The position numbers were made by a program, and so were the translations under genes. This document shows, piece by piece, positions 1 through 9,125 of a stretch of DNA of 35,622 nt. The DNA is from Pseudobutyrivibrio sp. UBA1225. GTDB lineage: Bacteria > Bacillota > Clostridia > Lachnospirales > Lachnospiraceae. The stretch covers positions 1 through 35,622 of the forward strand of contig DBWZ01000014.1 of assembly GCA_002309345.1 (NCBI GenBank). Direction: 5' to 3'. The notes beneath the pieces were generated by a model. That model was not told the origin of the DNA. It searched no databases and was given only the letters and a program-made list of their open reading frames with translations. Position 1 is the first letter of the stretch, and every line of letters begins with the position of its first letter.

Positions 1-87
1 CTGCAAGAAGGGCGGGCCGGGGCTGGTGTACAGGAAGTAACCATATGGGCTGGTGCCTTTCAAACTAAAAGTAACAACTGTGAATAG
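1..87 (+). CDS. C-terminal tail of an unidentified gene (5' part outside window)
   Basis: The frame is open from the first base to TAG at 85-87 and encodes 28 residues. It begins Gly/Ala/Arg-rich (EGRAGAG near residues 3-9) and ends Asn-Cys-Glu. Positions 10-25 are strikingly GC-rich against the AT-rich surroundings. The stop lies 3 bases from the convergent stop of the aminotransferase gene. The tail resembles the one at the other end of the window (35439-35621), which also carries GRAGA and ends Asn-Cys-Glu-stop. No family can be named from so short a piece. The reading frame is seen; that it is truly translated is inferred. Confidence 0.4.
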   Translation: MQEGRAGAGVQEVTIWAGAFQTKSNNCE

Positions 88-90
88 TAA

Positions 91-1257
91 TTAATCGCAC
101 AGCATCTTGATGCCTTGTTTTAGACGGCCAAGACCATCCTCGAGGGTTGCCTTGGTGCAAGCTACGTTCATGCGAAGGAAATATCGGCCTGGTTCGCCGT
201 ATTCGATACCATCGGATAGGTAGAGGCCTGTATTCTTGCGAATGGAGCGTGCTACTTCGTCGCTAGATTTTCCGAGTGAGCTGATATCGAGCCATACTAG
301 ATATGTGGCGTCACTTTTTACAACTTTGATTTCTGGAATCTCGGCTGCCACAAACTCCTCAACTCGTTTGCGATTCGTAAATACGTACTCACGCATTTCA
401 TCTAGCCACTGTCCGCCCTCGTTGAATGCAGCCATAGTAACCACCTGGGCAAATGCATTTGGCTCGGCAACCTCATCAGTATTTAAGGCTCTCCACACCT
501 TGTGGTGCAAAAATCGATTTGCAGTAAACACGGCTGAGGTCTGCATACCCGCTATATTAAATGCCTTGGTTGGCGCAATAAGAGTGATACTGATATCCTT
601 GCAAGTCTCTGAGACAGAGGCAAACGGAATATACTCCTTGCCTGGCTCTGTGATATCGCAATGAATTTCATCTGAAATAACCGTCACACCATATTGCTTA
701 GCCAGCTCACCAACTCTTGCCAAAGAATCCTTGTCCCAGATCTTACCTGCTGGATTTTGCGGATTGCAAAGAACCATCAAGCTCGCCTGAGGATTTGCCA
801 TCTTCTCCTCTAGATCTTCAAAATCCATAGAATACTGACCATCTTCGTATCTCAAAGGATTCTCTAGTGGCTTGCATCCATTATTGATGATGCTATTGAA
901 AAAGATATTGTAAACCGGTGTCTGGATAATAACCTTTTCGTTTGGAGTCGTAAGCTTTCGTATAATCGAAGATAGTGATGGAATTACTCCTGTCGAAAAT
1001 ATAAGCCACTGCTTTTTTATCTCAAAATGATGTCTTTGCTTCCACCAGTTTTGGTAGGCCTCGTACCAGCCATCCACAATATCCGAATAGCCAAACACAC
1101 CATGCTCTAGACGTTTTGCTATAGCTTCACGAATTTCCGGAGCTGCCTGAAAATCCATATCCGCCACCCACATTGGAAGCTCGTTTTCTTTCACATCCCA
1201 CTTAAGGGAGCCTGTGCCTCTACGCACTACATCAACATCAAAATTGTATTTTTTCAT
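91..1257 (-). CDS. MalY/PatB-family PLP-dependent aminotransferase (cystathionine beta-lyase type)
   Basis: A cytosolic fold-type I PLP enzyme of the MalY/PatB branch, whose members usually act as C-S beta-lyases on cystathionine or cysteine conjugates. The N-terminal block LPMWVADMDF is typical of this branch. CNPQNPAGKIW and SDEIHCD supply the PLP-binding Asn and Asp regions, and APTKAFNIAG carries the Schiff-base lysine (Lys231 from the chosen start). At 388 residues the length is normal. The start at 1257 (MKKYNF) is chosen because the longer frame runs back into the upstream DUF3737 gene, whose stop ends at 1259. That gene is cotranscribed, one base apart. The substrate cannot be told from sequence. 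Confidence 0.9.
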   Translation of the reverse strand: MKKYNFDVDVVRRGTGSLKWDVKENELPMWVADMDFQAAPEIREAIAKRLEHGVFGYSDIVDGWYEAYQNWWKQRHHFEIKKQWLIFSTGVIPSLSSIIRKLTTPNEKVIIQTPVYNIFFNSIINNGCKPLENPLRYEDGQYSMDFEDLEEKMANPQASLMVLCNPQNPAGKIWDKDSLARVGELAKQYGVTVISDEIHCDITEPGKEYIPFASVSETCKDISITLIAPTKAFNIAGMQTSAVFTANRFLHHKVWRALNTDEVAEPNAFAQVVTMAAFNEGGQWLDEMREYVFTNRKRVEEFVAAEIPEIKVVKSDATYLVWLDISSLGKSSDEVARSIRKNTGLYLSDGIEYGEPGRYFLRMNVACTKATLEDGLGRLKQGIKMLCD

Positions 1258-1258
1258 A

Positions 1259-2140
1259 TTATTGTTTTCTCCACTCAACCACATCTTCAGTCTTTCCGAT
1301 TTTAGCGCATACTATCTTGGTCTTGCTAGGATCAACCTGATCTTGTTCTACAATCAAAGTGTCTATCTCCGATGCAGATATCTGGCCGCTGCCTGGATTG
1401 AATACGCTATCAATTTTGGTTGTGATTTCAGCATCAACATCATAAGCATACTCAAAAGAAAGCGTTGTGTTAATCAGCTTGCAGTTTTTCATGGTGATAT
1501 TGTTGATGTAACACATGCCCTGAAGACTTTCGATTGTACAGTTTACGAACGTAAGATTCTTTGAGTTCCAGCCCAAGTATTCACCACAGATGTAGGAATC
1601 ATAAACTGTGACATTTTCTGTATTCCAAAGTGCATCCTTAGATAGAAGCACCGCATTTCTGATAGTGATATTCTTGGCGCCATCAAAGCAATAGTTGCCA
1701 TCAAGCTTGAATCCGTCAATGTCTATATTTTCAGAGTTCATCCCGAAATAATGACCAGCCGCAGTGACGTTTTTAAACTTAATATTTTTACACATCCAAA
1801 ATGTCTCTTCTGCGTGAGTCATTGTGACATTTTCAAGGCTGACACCATCACAACGTCGAAAGTTCTTCGGTGCCTGAATCAACGCATCTTTGACGGAGAT
1901 GTTTTTGGTATACCAAACTCCCGAACGCGCCATATCTAACCAATTACAATTTTCAACCTTGATATTTTTTGAATACCAAATAGGATATTTGTATTTAAAC
2001 TGAGAGTCATATACCTCTACATTACTGCTTTCCTTTAGGGGTGATTCACCCTCATCGAAAATAGAATCATATATTTTAACACTATCAACTGCAAACAATG
2101 CTCGTTCGCCCTTGAAAAATTCCTGTTTAAACTCTTTCAT
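1259..2140 (-). CDS. DUF3737 right-handed beta-helix protein
   Basis: This 293-residue protein is made of short repeating strands of the kind 'x-NIxIxNxx' (for example ENVTVYDSYI and KNITIRNAVL), the pattern of a parallel beta-helix. It matches what I know as family DUF3737, found in Firmicutes and often beside MalY-type aminotransferases, as here. There is no signal peptide or membrane segment, so it should be cytosolic. Aromatic residues (W, Y, F) recur at equivalent rungs (DALWNT, EYLGWN, HYFGMN), suggesting a ligand-binding or stacking face; that is inference. A GGAGG site stands 8 bases before the ATG. It is the first gene of a two-gene operon with the aminotransferase. Confidence 0.8.
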   Translation of the reverse strand: MKEFKQEFFKGERALFAVDSVKIYDSIFDEGESPLKESSNVEVYDSQFKYKYPIWYSKNIKVENCNWLDMARSGVWYTKNISVKDALIQAPKNFRRCDGVSLENVTMTHAEETFWMCKNIKFKNVTAAGHYFGMNSENIDIDGFKLDGNYCFDGAKNITIRNAVLLSKDALWNTENVTVYDSYICGEYLGWNSKNLTFVNCTIESLQGMCYINNITMKNCKLINTTLSFEYAYDVDAEITTKIDSVFNPGSGQISASEIDTLIVEQDQVDPSKTKIVCAKIGKTEDVVEWRKQ

Positions 2141-2217
2141 AAGGAATAACCTCCAAAACTACCTAACACATATAATCTCTTGGCGCATACTCCAAGCTAA
2201 GGATATTTAACAAAGAC

Positions 2218-2262
2218 ATTATACTACCCTCAATTGGTTTTGTAAAATTAAATTTTGCAAAA
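2218..2262 (-). promoter_or_regulatory. Promoter with overlapping dyad for the DUF3737-aminotransferase operon
   Basis: Read on the minus strand: -35 TTTACA (2241-2246), 17 bases, -10 TATAAT (2218-2223). A near-perfect inverted repeat with 12-base arms (TTTTGTAAAATT / AATTTTGCAAAA) at 2238-2262 covers the -35 box and could be a repressor operator. The boxes are seen; the operator role is inferred. Confidence 0.6.
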
Positions 2263-2304
2263 TTCACAACCCTTGTTTTTCTTCACTTATACATAAATCT
2301 ATCA

Positions 2305-3957
2305 TCAAACTTTATTATTATTCTCTCTTTTTCTTATTCTATCGTAGTCCTTGTATGCTTTGTGACATATCATAAGTAAGTTGACTATTCCATCAACTAG
2401 GAATACGATTCCCAAGAAAATCATATACCACTTTAGGGTATCCTTTGGAGCAAACAAGATGAATGCACCTAAAATAACTAGCATTACAACCTCTGTCACT
2501 AGCTTGACCTTCTCAGCTCGGCGCTCCTTTTTCTCTGTCTCCTCGCAAAGATTTTTAAACACTATGGCATTACGATATGCCCAAGCCAAAAATGACACGC
2601 CGATTGCTACACTTCCAATAAAGAACAGCGCATCCTCCTTGACCAGCAGCATGGCGTATATGCCAATCATGACAATGCACACATACACCCTGGCGGATTC
2701 CTCCTGCAAATTCCAGTGGGATTCCTTCAGATGTCTGATAGTAACTCCAATTTCAAATACAATCAACGCAAACAATACAAGGCTGATTCCCACCTGCAAG
2801 AAATATTCAGGAATGCAGAACAAAACTGCGCTTGCCATTATCATAACCATGTATGGAATCCATGTATATTCCATAAAGTTTTTCTTAATCTTCTTTGCCT
2901 TTAATGGATCTGGAGCTCTGTCCAAAGCTGCAGTCACTGGCAATTTCATAAAGGTTCTAACCGTACTTCTATCTAAGTTCAAAATCTCAATCAAAATTTG
3001 TTCAACGGCAAAAGGCCCCCGCTCTTGAATCTGACGAGTTGTTTTCATCCCATTATTTTCAAAAGCACTAAACACATCGTTGACGAAACTAATTCGCCTC
3101 TCGTTGTTCACGCTCTCAATCCACTGATCCAAAATTTGATTTATAAAGATACTACCAGGAGAATTGGTATCCACTTCATCCGGCCTGCCGTGGGCAACGC
3201 CCCAAGTGGCAATCTCATGCTGAAGCATACCTTCTGCATTACTCCTAACAATCTTTACTGGAATATCCGTCTCCTCAAATAGCTTTCCAAAGACTGAATA
3301 CTCCGGAGTATATCTTGTAGATTTGTGTTTAATCTTATCCACACATGATTTATCACAAACCTCTGGGCAAAGCCCAGGTCCATCGTTCATATATATCCAT
3401 GCAAGCTGATCTTGATATTTATCATCTAGGTGAGCTGATGCATATAAAGCTAGATTAGCACCTTTGCTGTGCCCCACCACATAAACCTTGTGCACACCGT
3501 CAAAGCTTGACTGTAAATATTCCAAAGCACGCTTTTGCGCCTCAGTCTCAGTGAAGCTTATCATGAAATCTTCCTTCCAGCCGGCGAGAGTATCGTCGGT
3601 TCCACGGAAAGCGACCACTCTGACATCATCCGTCAAATCAAATGTAAGAGCCGCAAATTGAGCTGATAAGGACGTATTGTAAACATCCTCATGATTTACC
3701 AAACGAATCTCTCCGAAACGCTTGGTGCTTGCAGCTTCCTCAATCAAAGGTACATAGTCCCCCAAAGACCCCTGAATACCGCTTTTCACTTCGAGCTCAT
3801 CGATAACCCTTCTAAAACATTTTGGGACGTCCACACGAATATCCGCCACAATAACGTAGGCAAGTTTGCTCAATACAAAATTGTCCACCTCGGTAAAGGG
3901 CTTATCTTCAAATGAAAACTCTCCATACCACTTTAGGTAATCTGATAAAGTGTCCAT
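2305..3957 (-). CDS. Mbeg1-like (DUF2974) alpha/beta hydrolase with C-terminal membrane domain
   Basis: Residues 1 to about 290 are an alpha/beta hydrolase of the Mbeg1-like/DUF2974 family. VAFRGTDDTLAGWKEDF is the usual oxyanion-side block, and VGHSKGAN carries the nucleophile Ser164 in a G-x-S-x-G elbow. Residues of about 360-520 form roughly six hydrophobic segments, so the protein is likely membrane-anchored with the hydrolase facing the cytosol. It ends in a basic tail. The hydrolase half matches family length; the fused membrane half is an extension. The natural ester or lipid substrate is unknown. It is preceded by an AGGAG site and stands alone between the DUF3737 operon and clpB. Confidence 0.8.
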   Translation of the reverse strand: MDTLSDYLKWYGEFSFEDKPFTEVDNFVLSKLAYVIVADIRVDVPKCFRRVIDELEVKSGIQGSLGDYVPLIEEAASTKRFGEIRLVNHEDVYNTSLSAQFAALTFDLTDDVRVVAFRGTDDTLAGWKEDFMISFTETEAQKRALEYLQSSFDGVHKVYVVGHSKGANLALYASAHLDDKYQDQLAWIYMNDGPGLCPEVCDKSCVDKIKHKSTRYTPEYSVFGKLFEETDIPVKIVRSNAEGMLQHEIATWGVAHGRPDEVDTNSPGSIFINQILDQWIESVNNERRISFVNDVFSAFENNGMKTTRQIQERGPFAVEQILIEILNLDRSTVRTFMKLPVTAALDRAPDPLKAKKIKKNFMEYTWIPYMVMIMASAVLFCIPEYFLQVGISLVLFALIVFEIGVTIRHLKESHWNLQEESARVYVCIVMIGIYAMLLVKEDALFFIGSVAIGVSFLAWAYRNAIVFKNLCEETEKKERRAEKVKLVTEVVMLVILGAFILFAPKDTLKWYMIFLGIVFLVDGIVNLLMICHKAYKDYDRIRKRENNNKV

Positions 3958-4047
3958 ATATTTCTCCTATTAAATTTGCTTATTTTATTAAAACATTACA
4001 TATATAATTCAATAAAATAGGCTCGCTTTTTTCCATTTTGATAAAAA

Positions 4048-4123
4048 AAACAAGTAATAGTTATCTGTAAACCAGTAAAAATCATTGTCTCCTACTAATT
4101 TAAATAGTAACTATTACTTGTTT
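4048..4123 (-). terminator. Long-loop intrinsic terminator of clpB
   Basis: Perfect 16-bp arms (4048-4063 and 4108-4123) enclose a 44-base loop. On the minus strand the second arm runs straight into eight T residues (4043-4050). It lies 41 bases after the clpB stop. The loop is unusually long for a terminator. Confidence 0.8.
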
Positions 4124-4163
4124 CAAATACAAGAATCTAATTGAAAAGAATGTAATTTTATTT

Positions 4164-6746
4164 TTACCTGCTTATAAGCTTCTCGCCATCGGAGTCAATT
4201 GTGATAGTTGAACCCTCATGAATATCGCCACCCAAAATTATTTTAGCGGCCATTGTCTCAACATTCTTCTGAATATATCTACGAAGTGGGCGAGCACCAT
4301 AGGCTGGGTCGTAACCAGAATCGATGACAAACTTCTTTGCCGCATCGGTAAGTTCTATCTTCAACTGGCGATCCTCAAGTCGCTTATTAAGCTCTTTCAT
4401 GATAAGGTCAACGATTCCGCCAATGTTGTTCTTAGTAAGTGGCTTGAACATAATAATCTCATCAAGTCGATTCAAAAACTCTGGTCTAAAGGAATCTCTA
4501 AGATCACCCATAACCAATTCCCTTGTACCATCGGTTATTTCACCTGTCTCCTCATCGATACCCTCAAGAAGATACTGCGAACCGATGTTACTTGTAAGGA
4601 TGATGATGGTATTCTTGAAATCTACTGTTCGACCCTGTGAATCAGTGATTCGGCCATCGTCCAATACCTGCAAGAGCACATTGAATACATCAGGATGAGC
4701 CTTTTCAACCTCGTCGAAAAGAACTACCGAATAAGGTTTACGGCGAACTGCCTCAGTAAGCTGACCGCCCTCATCATAACCAACATATCCCGGAGGTGCA
4801 CCAATCAAACGAGTGACACTGAATTTCTCCATGTACTCGGACATATCAAGTCTGACCATAGCGTTTTCATCGTCAAAAAGTGCCTGGGCCAAGGTCTTAG
4901 CCAGCTCAGTCTTACCAACACCAGTTGGTCCCAAGAATAGGAATGAACCGATTGGCTTGCTTGGATCCTTGATTCCTGCCTTTGAACGGATGATAGCTTC
5001 TGAAACAAGCTTTACAGCATCATCCTGACCCATAACTCGCTTATGTAATTCCTCATCCAAATGTAAGGTCTTATTTCTCTCTGTTTCGTTTAGCTTTGCA
5101 ACAGGAATGCCTGTCCATCTGGAGATAATTCGGGCAATTTCCTCCTCAGATACATTCTCATGAACTAAGCTTGCATCTCTAGTCTTAAGCTTTTCCTCTG
5201 CCTCTTCAAGCTTTGTCTGAAGCTCTGGCAATTTGCCATACTGAAGCTTTGCCGCTTCCTCCAAATCATACTTTTGCTGAGCAATCTTAATCTGTCCTTG
5301 GACATCATCGAGCTCTTCCTTTATCTTTGCTACATCCTCAACTAGCTTTTTCTCGTTGTCCCAAGAAGCTTTTCTAGTGTTGTATTCATCCCGAAGCTCT
5401 GACAATTCCTTCTGCAAATCCACAAGTCTATCTTGAGAAAGCTTATCAGACTCTTTCTTCAAAGCAGCCTCCTCAATCTCTAGCTGCATAATTCTACGAT
5501 TCATCTCATCTAGCTCCGCCGGCATAGAATCAAGCTCTGTCTTGATAAGAGAGCATGCCTCATCAACCAAATCGATTGCCTTATCTGGAAGGAATCTGTC
5601 GGAAATATATCTGTTTGAAAGTGTCGCAGCACTAACCAATGCGCCGTCCGCGATTTTAACTCCATGGTAAACCTCGTAGCGTTCCTTCAAACCACGCAGG
5701 ATAGAGATTGTGTCCTCTACAGTTGGCTCATCTACTTGAACTGGTTGGAAACGACGCTCAAGAGCTGGATCCTTTTCGATGTATTCACGGTACTCATCCA
5801 AGGTTGTGGCACCGATACAATGTAACTCACCGCGGGCAAGCATTGGCTTCAACATATTGCCTGCATCCAAGCCACCACTGCCATTTTTTCCGGCACCTAT
5901 GATGGTATGAAGCTCATCAATAAAGAGGATGATTTCCCCGTCTGAACCCTTGATTTCATCAAGTACGGCCTTTAGTCTTTCCTCAAACTCACCTTGATAT
6001 TTGGCACCTGCAATCATTGAACCAATCTCAAGTGAGAAAATCTTTTTATTCTTTAATCCGTCTGGTACATCACCTCTAACAATACGCTGTGCCAAGCCCT
6101 CTGCAACCGCAGTTTTACCAACACCAGGTTCACCGATTAACACCGGATTATTCTTGGTCTTACGACTAAGAATTCTGATTACATTTCTTATTTCTTCATC
6201 CCGACCGATGACTGGATCAAGCTTGTTGTCACGAGCGCGATCAACCAAATCGTAACCATATTTTTCCAAGGTTCCGTAGGTTGCCTCTGGATTATCCGTA
6301 TTTACGGTTTGATTTCCACGAACAGACTGTAATACCTCTAAGAACAAATCTCTTGTTATACCAAATCTATTGAATATGTTCTTGATTGGTGGGCTAGGCT
6401 TTTTTATCATTGAGAGCATTAAGTGCTCTACGGAAACATAGCTATCCCGCATAGCCTTTGCTTCATCTTCAGCGTAATTGAGCACATAGTTAAGATGCTG
6501 CCCCATTCTAAGTTCACCGCCCTGAACCTTGACTCTAGCTTGAAGTGCGCTATCGACAGAGTTCTCAAGCTGCTCTAAGTCTATTTCCATCTTTGAAAAT
6601 AATGATGGTACCAGACCGTTTTCCTGGCGCAACAAAGCCATCAAAAGATGCTCCTGCTCTATCTCCTGATTGCCATAATCCATTGCTATTTTTTCACAGG
6701 TATTAATCGCTTCGATTGATTTCTGTGTAAATTTCTGAATGTTCAT
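4164..6746 (-). CDS. clpB: ATP-dependent chaperone ClpB
   Basis: Hexameric AAA+ disaggregase that pulls proteins out of aggregates together with DnaK. At 860 residues the length is standard. Domains: Clp N-terminal repeats (about 1-145), AAA-1 with Walker A GEPGVGKT (about 205-212) and Walker B IILFIDELH (about 272-280), a coiled-coil middle domain (about 405-525) that distinguishes ClpB from ClpA/C, and AAA-2 with Walker A GPTGVGKT (about 606-613) and pore loop GYVGYDEGG. The middle domain and the absence of a ClpP-binding IGF-type loop that I can see support ClpB. Regulation: a perfect CIRCE element lies upstream, so HrcA control is expected. No CtsR box was noticed. The gene is monocistronic, with its own terminator. 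Confidence 0.97.
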   Translation of the reverse strand: MNIQKFTQKSIEAINTCEKIAMDYGNQEIEQEHLLMALLRQENGLVPSLFSKMEIDLEQLENSVDSALQARVKVQGGELRMGQHLNYVLNYAEDEAKAMRDSYVSVEHLMLSMIKKPSPPIKNIFNRFGITRDLFLEVLQSVRGNQTVNTDNPEATYGTLEKYGYDLVDRARDNKLDPVIGRDEEIRNVIRILSRKTKNNPVLIGEPGVGKTAVAEGLAQRIVRGDVPDGLKNKKIFSLEIGSMIAGAKYQGEFEERLKAVLDEIKGSDGEIILFIDELHTIIGAGKNGSGGLDAGNMLKPMLARGELHCIGATTLDEYREYIEKDPALERRFQPVQVDEPTVEDTISILRGLKERYEVYHGVKIADGALVSAATLSNRYISDRFLPDKAIDLVDEACSLIKTELDSMPAELDEMNRRIMQLEIEEAALKKESDKLSQDRLVDLQKELSELRDEYNTRKASWDNEKKLVEDVAKIKEELDDVQGQIKIAQQKYDLEEAAKLQYGKLPELQTKLEEAEEKLKTRDASLVHENVSEEEIARIISRWTGIPVAKLNETERNKTLHLDEELHKRVMGQDDAVKLVSEAIIRSKAGIKDPSKPIGSFLFLGPTGVGKTELAKTLAQALFDDENAMVRLDMSEYMEKFSVTRLIGAPPGYVGYDEGGQLTEAVRRKPYSVVLFDEVEKAHPDVFNVLLQVLDDGRITDSQGRTVDFKNTIIILTSNIGSQYLLEGIDEETGEITDGTRELVMGDLRDSFRPEFLNRLDEIIMFKPLTKNNIGGIVDLIMKELNKRLEDRQLKIELTDAAKKFVIDSGYDPAYGARPLRRYIQKNVETMAAKIILGGDIHEGSTITIDSDGEKLISR

Positions 6747-6859
6747 TCTATAACCTCCCTAGAAGTACAAAAAACCTAGATTTTATTGGTACAGATGAGA
6801 GCACCAATAAAATCTGACTTTCATTTCATTCTTTTAGTAATTATGTTGTAACACAAAAA

Positions 6860-6886
6860 TTAGCACTCAGCAATATAGAGTGCTAA
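6860..6886 (-). promoter_or_regulatory. CIRCE element (HrcA operator) of clpB
   Basis: TTAGCACTC, nine bases, GAGTGCTAA: an exact match to the CIRCE consensus, 114 bases before the clpB start. HrcA binds this site and represses heat-shock genes. In many Firmicutes CIRCE controls groESL and dnaK while clpB is under CtsR; here it precedes clpB alone. Confidence 0.95.
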
Positions 6887-6966
6887 TTATTTATAAATAT
6901 TTAAGATTTCCATAATATAATTAAGAAAGAGTTTTAAATATGACACATCTTCCGAGCGTAGCTCAT

Positions 6967-7078
6967 TTTTTTACTTACAAGAAATAATTTTTCCTAGTAA
7001 GTAAAAAAGCCTCACAAAACCTATTGCCATAGGCTTGTGAGACTTGCTGCCATTAGGTAATAATCATAACCTAGTGGC
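6967..7078. repeat. Cluster of inverted repeats between clpB and the ABC permease
   Basis: Three adjacent dyads: perfect 12-bp arms (TTTTTTACTTAC / GTAAGTAAAAAA) at 6967-6978 and 6997-7008; the terminator at 7003-7045; and a 10-bp stem (9 of 10 paired) at 7049-7058 and 7069-7078. The first dyad shares the T-run of the terminator, so alternative pairings are possible. Apart from CIRCE, I see nothing else in the 370-base gap 6747-7116. Confidence 0.6.
7003..7045 (-). terminator. Intrinsic terminator of the GntR-ABC operon
   Basis: On the minus strand AGTCTCACAAG pairs with CTTTTGTGAGGCT-side sequence through a stem interrupted by one small mismatch and a short loop, followed by six T residues. 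It lies about 70 bases after the permease stop. Confidence 0.8.
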
Positions 7079-7116
7079 TACTAATGTATGTTAAAAAAGA
7101 AAAAAGAAAAACCGAA

Positions 7117-7869
7117 TTATATGGACAACTTATTTTGAATCAACCATGATGATACATAATAGAATATAGCTGCAACTACTGCATGAACTATAATCACAGT
7201 GATGTATTTATCAACTGAAACTAGCATATCTATTGATACATGCAATCCTGCCAATTGGAATATCTTTCCTACTGCTACATAGATTGCAATAAAAATACCT
7301 ACACTTGCTACTCCACTAAACTTGCGTCCGTTGAGAAGAGTTGCAGAAATTGAAGCTGATGCACAAGCTAATGCAACAACGTCAACAATCCATACTAATA
7401 TTGAAAGAATTAGCAATGTCACTTCTACTGGTTTTGAAGAGAATGCCACGTAGCTAAGAGCCGAAAGCTCAACAAAAAGTGTTCCCTCTTGTATATCTAA
7501 ATCACATAATAGCTTTGTATTCAAAACCATTAGTGAAGTAAAGATAGCTCCACCAACTAAAACTACTATAAGTAACTCAAGCAATTTAGAACCTAAAATC
7601 TTGTAGCCGCTATTAGGTGTCAAGAAGAGCATGTAGCCACGATTAGTGGTGATATCCTTTTTGTATGTTTTAATCGTAGTAAGAACAATAACTGCTACCG
7701 TTGCAACACCTGCTAAACCAAATAGTACTATCAATCTGCTCATAAGAATTGCATCATTCCTAAAATACGCACCTATAAGGATATATATTTCATAAAGTGC
7801 TGTCAATGCTAAAAGTGCAATATTTATACCCATCGATTTTCTAAATTCATATTTTAAAAGTTTTCCCAT
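7117..7869 (-). CDS. ABC-2 type transporter permease
   Basis: 250 residues with about six hydrophobic segments (roughly 14-33, 45-65, 95-112, 150-172, 185-208, 225-245). The protein has no recognisable catalytic motif. It begins MGKLLKYEFRK, a typical start for ABC-2 permeases. It follows the ATPase gene after 5 bases and forms with it a YtrBC-like exporter, probably as a dimer in the membrane. The family is usually linked to antibiotic or envelope stress. The substrate is unknown. It is the last gene of the operon, before the terminator at 7003-7045. Confidence 0.8.
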   Translation of the reverse strand: MGKLLKYEFRKSMGINIALLALTALYEIYILIGAYFRNDAILMSRLIVLFGLAGVATVAVIVLTTIKTYKKDITTNRGYMLFLTPNSGYKILGSKLLELLIVVLVGGAIFTSLMVLNTKLLCDLDIQEGTLFVELSALSYVAFSSKPVEVTLLILSILVWIVDVVALACASASISATLLNGRKFSGVASVGIFIAIYVAVGKIFQLAGLHVSIDMLVSVDKYITVIIVHAVVAAIFYYVSSWLIQNKLSI

Positions 7870-7874
7870 TTTAT

Positions 7875-8579
7875 TTATGCCTCCTTTGACATCTTGCCAT
7901 AGATTTCACGATATTTATCTGCAACTGAAATGCCTTCTTCCATTCTCATATTATCTAAATCATAAAAACCAACAAGCTTTGCCTTGCTGAAGAAGACTGC
8001 TGTATCTGCTACCATCTCTAACTCTTCTACCAAATGGCTTGAGATAACGAGAGTATTATCTTCGTCTGCGTAAGTAACGATGGCTTTCATAACCTGATCG
8101 CGTGCTAGAAGATCGATTCCATTAAGAGGCTCATCTAACAAATACACCTTTGCTTGTCTTGCCATTGTGGCTGCTATTTTAAGCTTTGCCATCATACCTG
8201 ATGAAAGTGTCTTAAGCTTAAGTGTCATATTTAAATCCATATCTGTGATAAGGTTTTCATATCGCTCCATTGAAAAGTCTTTGAAGAAGTCCTGATAGTA
8301 CTTTCCAATATCTTTGATTGTCATCCACTCATACATAAATGGCTCTGTTGGCATGTAGGCGATTTCATTACGAGTGTCAACTCCGATATCCTTGCCATCT
8401 ATTTTAATTAATCCTGTTGTTGGCTTTACCAGACCGGCAACCATCTTCATCCATGTAGTTTTACCGCTACCATTTGGACCTAGGATTGCATATATATGTC
8501 CTTTTTCTAACTTCATTGAAATGTCGTCAACAGCGACTTTTGTAAGATACTTTTTTGTAATATTATTTGTTTCTAACAT
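7875..8579 (-). CDS. ABC transporter ATP-binding protein (YtrB-like)
   Basis: A 234-residue cytosolic ATPase subunit. Walker A GPNGSGKT (34-41), signature LSSGMM (125-130), a divergent form of LSGGQ common in this subfamily, Walker B VYLLDEP (145-151) and the switch His in SSHLVEEL (181-187). It is cotranscribed with the GntR regulator (9 bases upstream) and the permease (5 bases downstream), the standard YtrA-YtrB-permease order. It should power export by the 7117-7869 permease. Confidence 0.93.
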   Translation of the reverse strand: MLETNNITKKYLTKVAVDDISMKLEKGHIYAILGPNGSGKTTWMKMVAGLVKPTTGLIKIDGKDIGVDTRNEIAYMPTEPFMYEWMTIKDIGKYYQDFFKDFSMERYENLITDMDLNMTLKLKTLSSGMMAKLKIAATMARQAKVYLLDEPLNGIDLLARDQVMKAIVTYADEDNTLVISSHLVEELEMVADTAVFFSKAKLVGFYDLDNMRMEEGISVADKYREIYGKMSKEA

Positions 8580-8588
8580 ATCTTCCTC

Positions 8589-8954
8589 CTACACGATACA
8601 TATATCGTTTGCTTCGTTAATCATTTCGATTGCTTCTTCCTTGGTGATACCAAGATCGTTGAGGCTAAGTAAAAAGCTTGTGAGAGTTTCTTCTGCCATC
8701 TGACTCTTGCAAAGCTTGATTCGCACTTGGTCTTCGGTAACGAAGGTGCCCATGCCTCTTTTAGTAAAACATATTTCTTGACGCTCTAGCTCTTGATATA
8801 CTCGAGCTGCTGTGTTGGGATTGATGGTGTATTTCACTGCTAAATCCCTACCAGATGGAAGCTTGTCACCGGCTTTAAGCCTTCCATTGATGATGTCTAG
8901 CTTGATGGCGTCAACAACCTGTAAATAAATTGGTGCGTTAGAATTAAAATTCAT
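8589..8954 (-). CDS. GntR-family transcriptional regulator, YtrA subfamily
   Basis: A winged-helix repressor of 121 residues: N-terminal GntR domain (about 8-75, with the recognition segment INPNTAARVYQELE and the wing GMGTFV), then only a short helical tail of about 45 residues, which defines the YtrA subfamily. Such proteins repress their own operon and are relieved by cell-wall-active drugs; that inducer link is family knowledge, not visible here. The gene is first in the operon, and a perfect palindrome lies across its promoter. Confidence 0.92.
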   Translation of the reverse strand: MNFNSNAPIYLQVVDAIKLDIINGRLKAGDKLPSGRDLAVKYTINPNTAARVYQELERQEICFTKRGMGTFVTEDQVRIKLCKSQMAEETLTSFLLSLNDLGITKEEAIEMINEANDICIV

Positions 8955-8978
8955 TTCTACTCCTATTCCCTCATCACT

Positions 8979-9021
8979 AGTGTACTATGTGTATAGTACA
9001 CTATGACAATATAGCTGTCAA
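8979..9021 (-). promoter_or_regulatory. Promoter and palindromic operator of the GntR-ABC operon
   Basis: Minus strand: -35 TTGACA (9016-9021), 17 bases, -10 TACTAT (8993-8998). A perfect palindrome AGTGTACTAT-GTGT-ATAGTACACT (8979-9002) covers the -10 box and start site. The position fits autorepression by the GntR protein that begins 25 bases further on. Confidence 0.85.
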
Positions 9022-9125
9022 CACTTTTTTAAATTAATAACACTTCTTTTATACAATGCTCTTTTATTAACTTCTAAGAAAAAGTTTTTCCCACGAAATA
9101 CCTATATTCCGCAAAGATATCAAGC

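Noticed and set aside
4218..6255. Several plus-strand frames opposite clpB
   Set aside because: They are antisense shadows of a strongly conserved gene, with no ribosome sites, promoters or recognisable domains.
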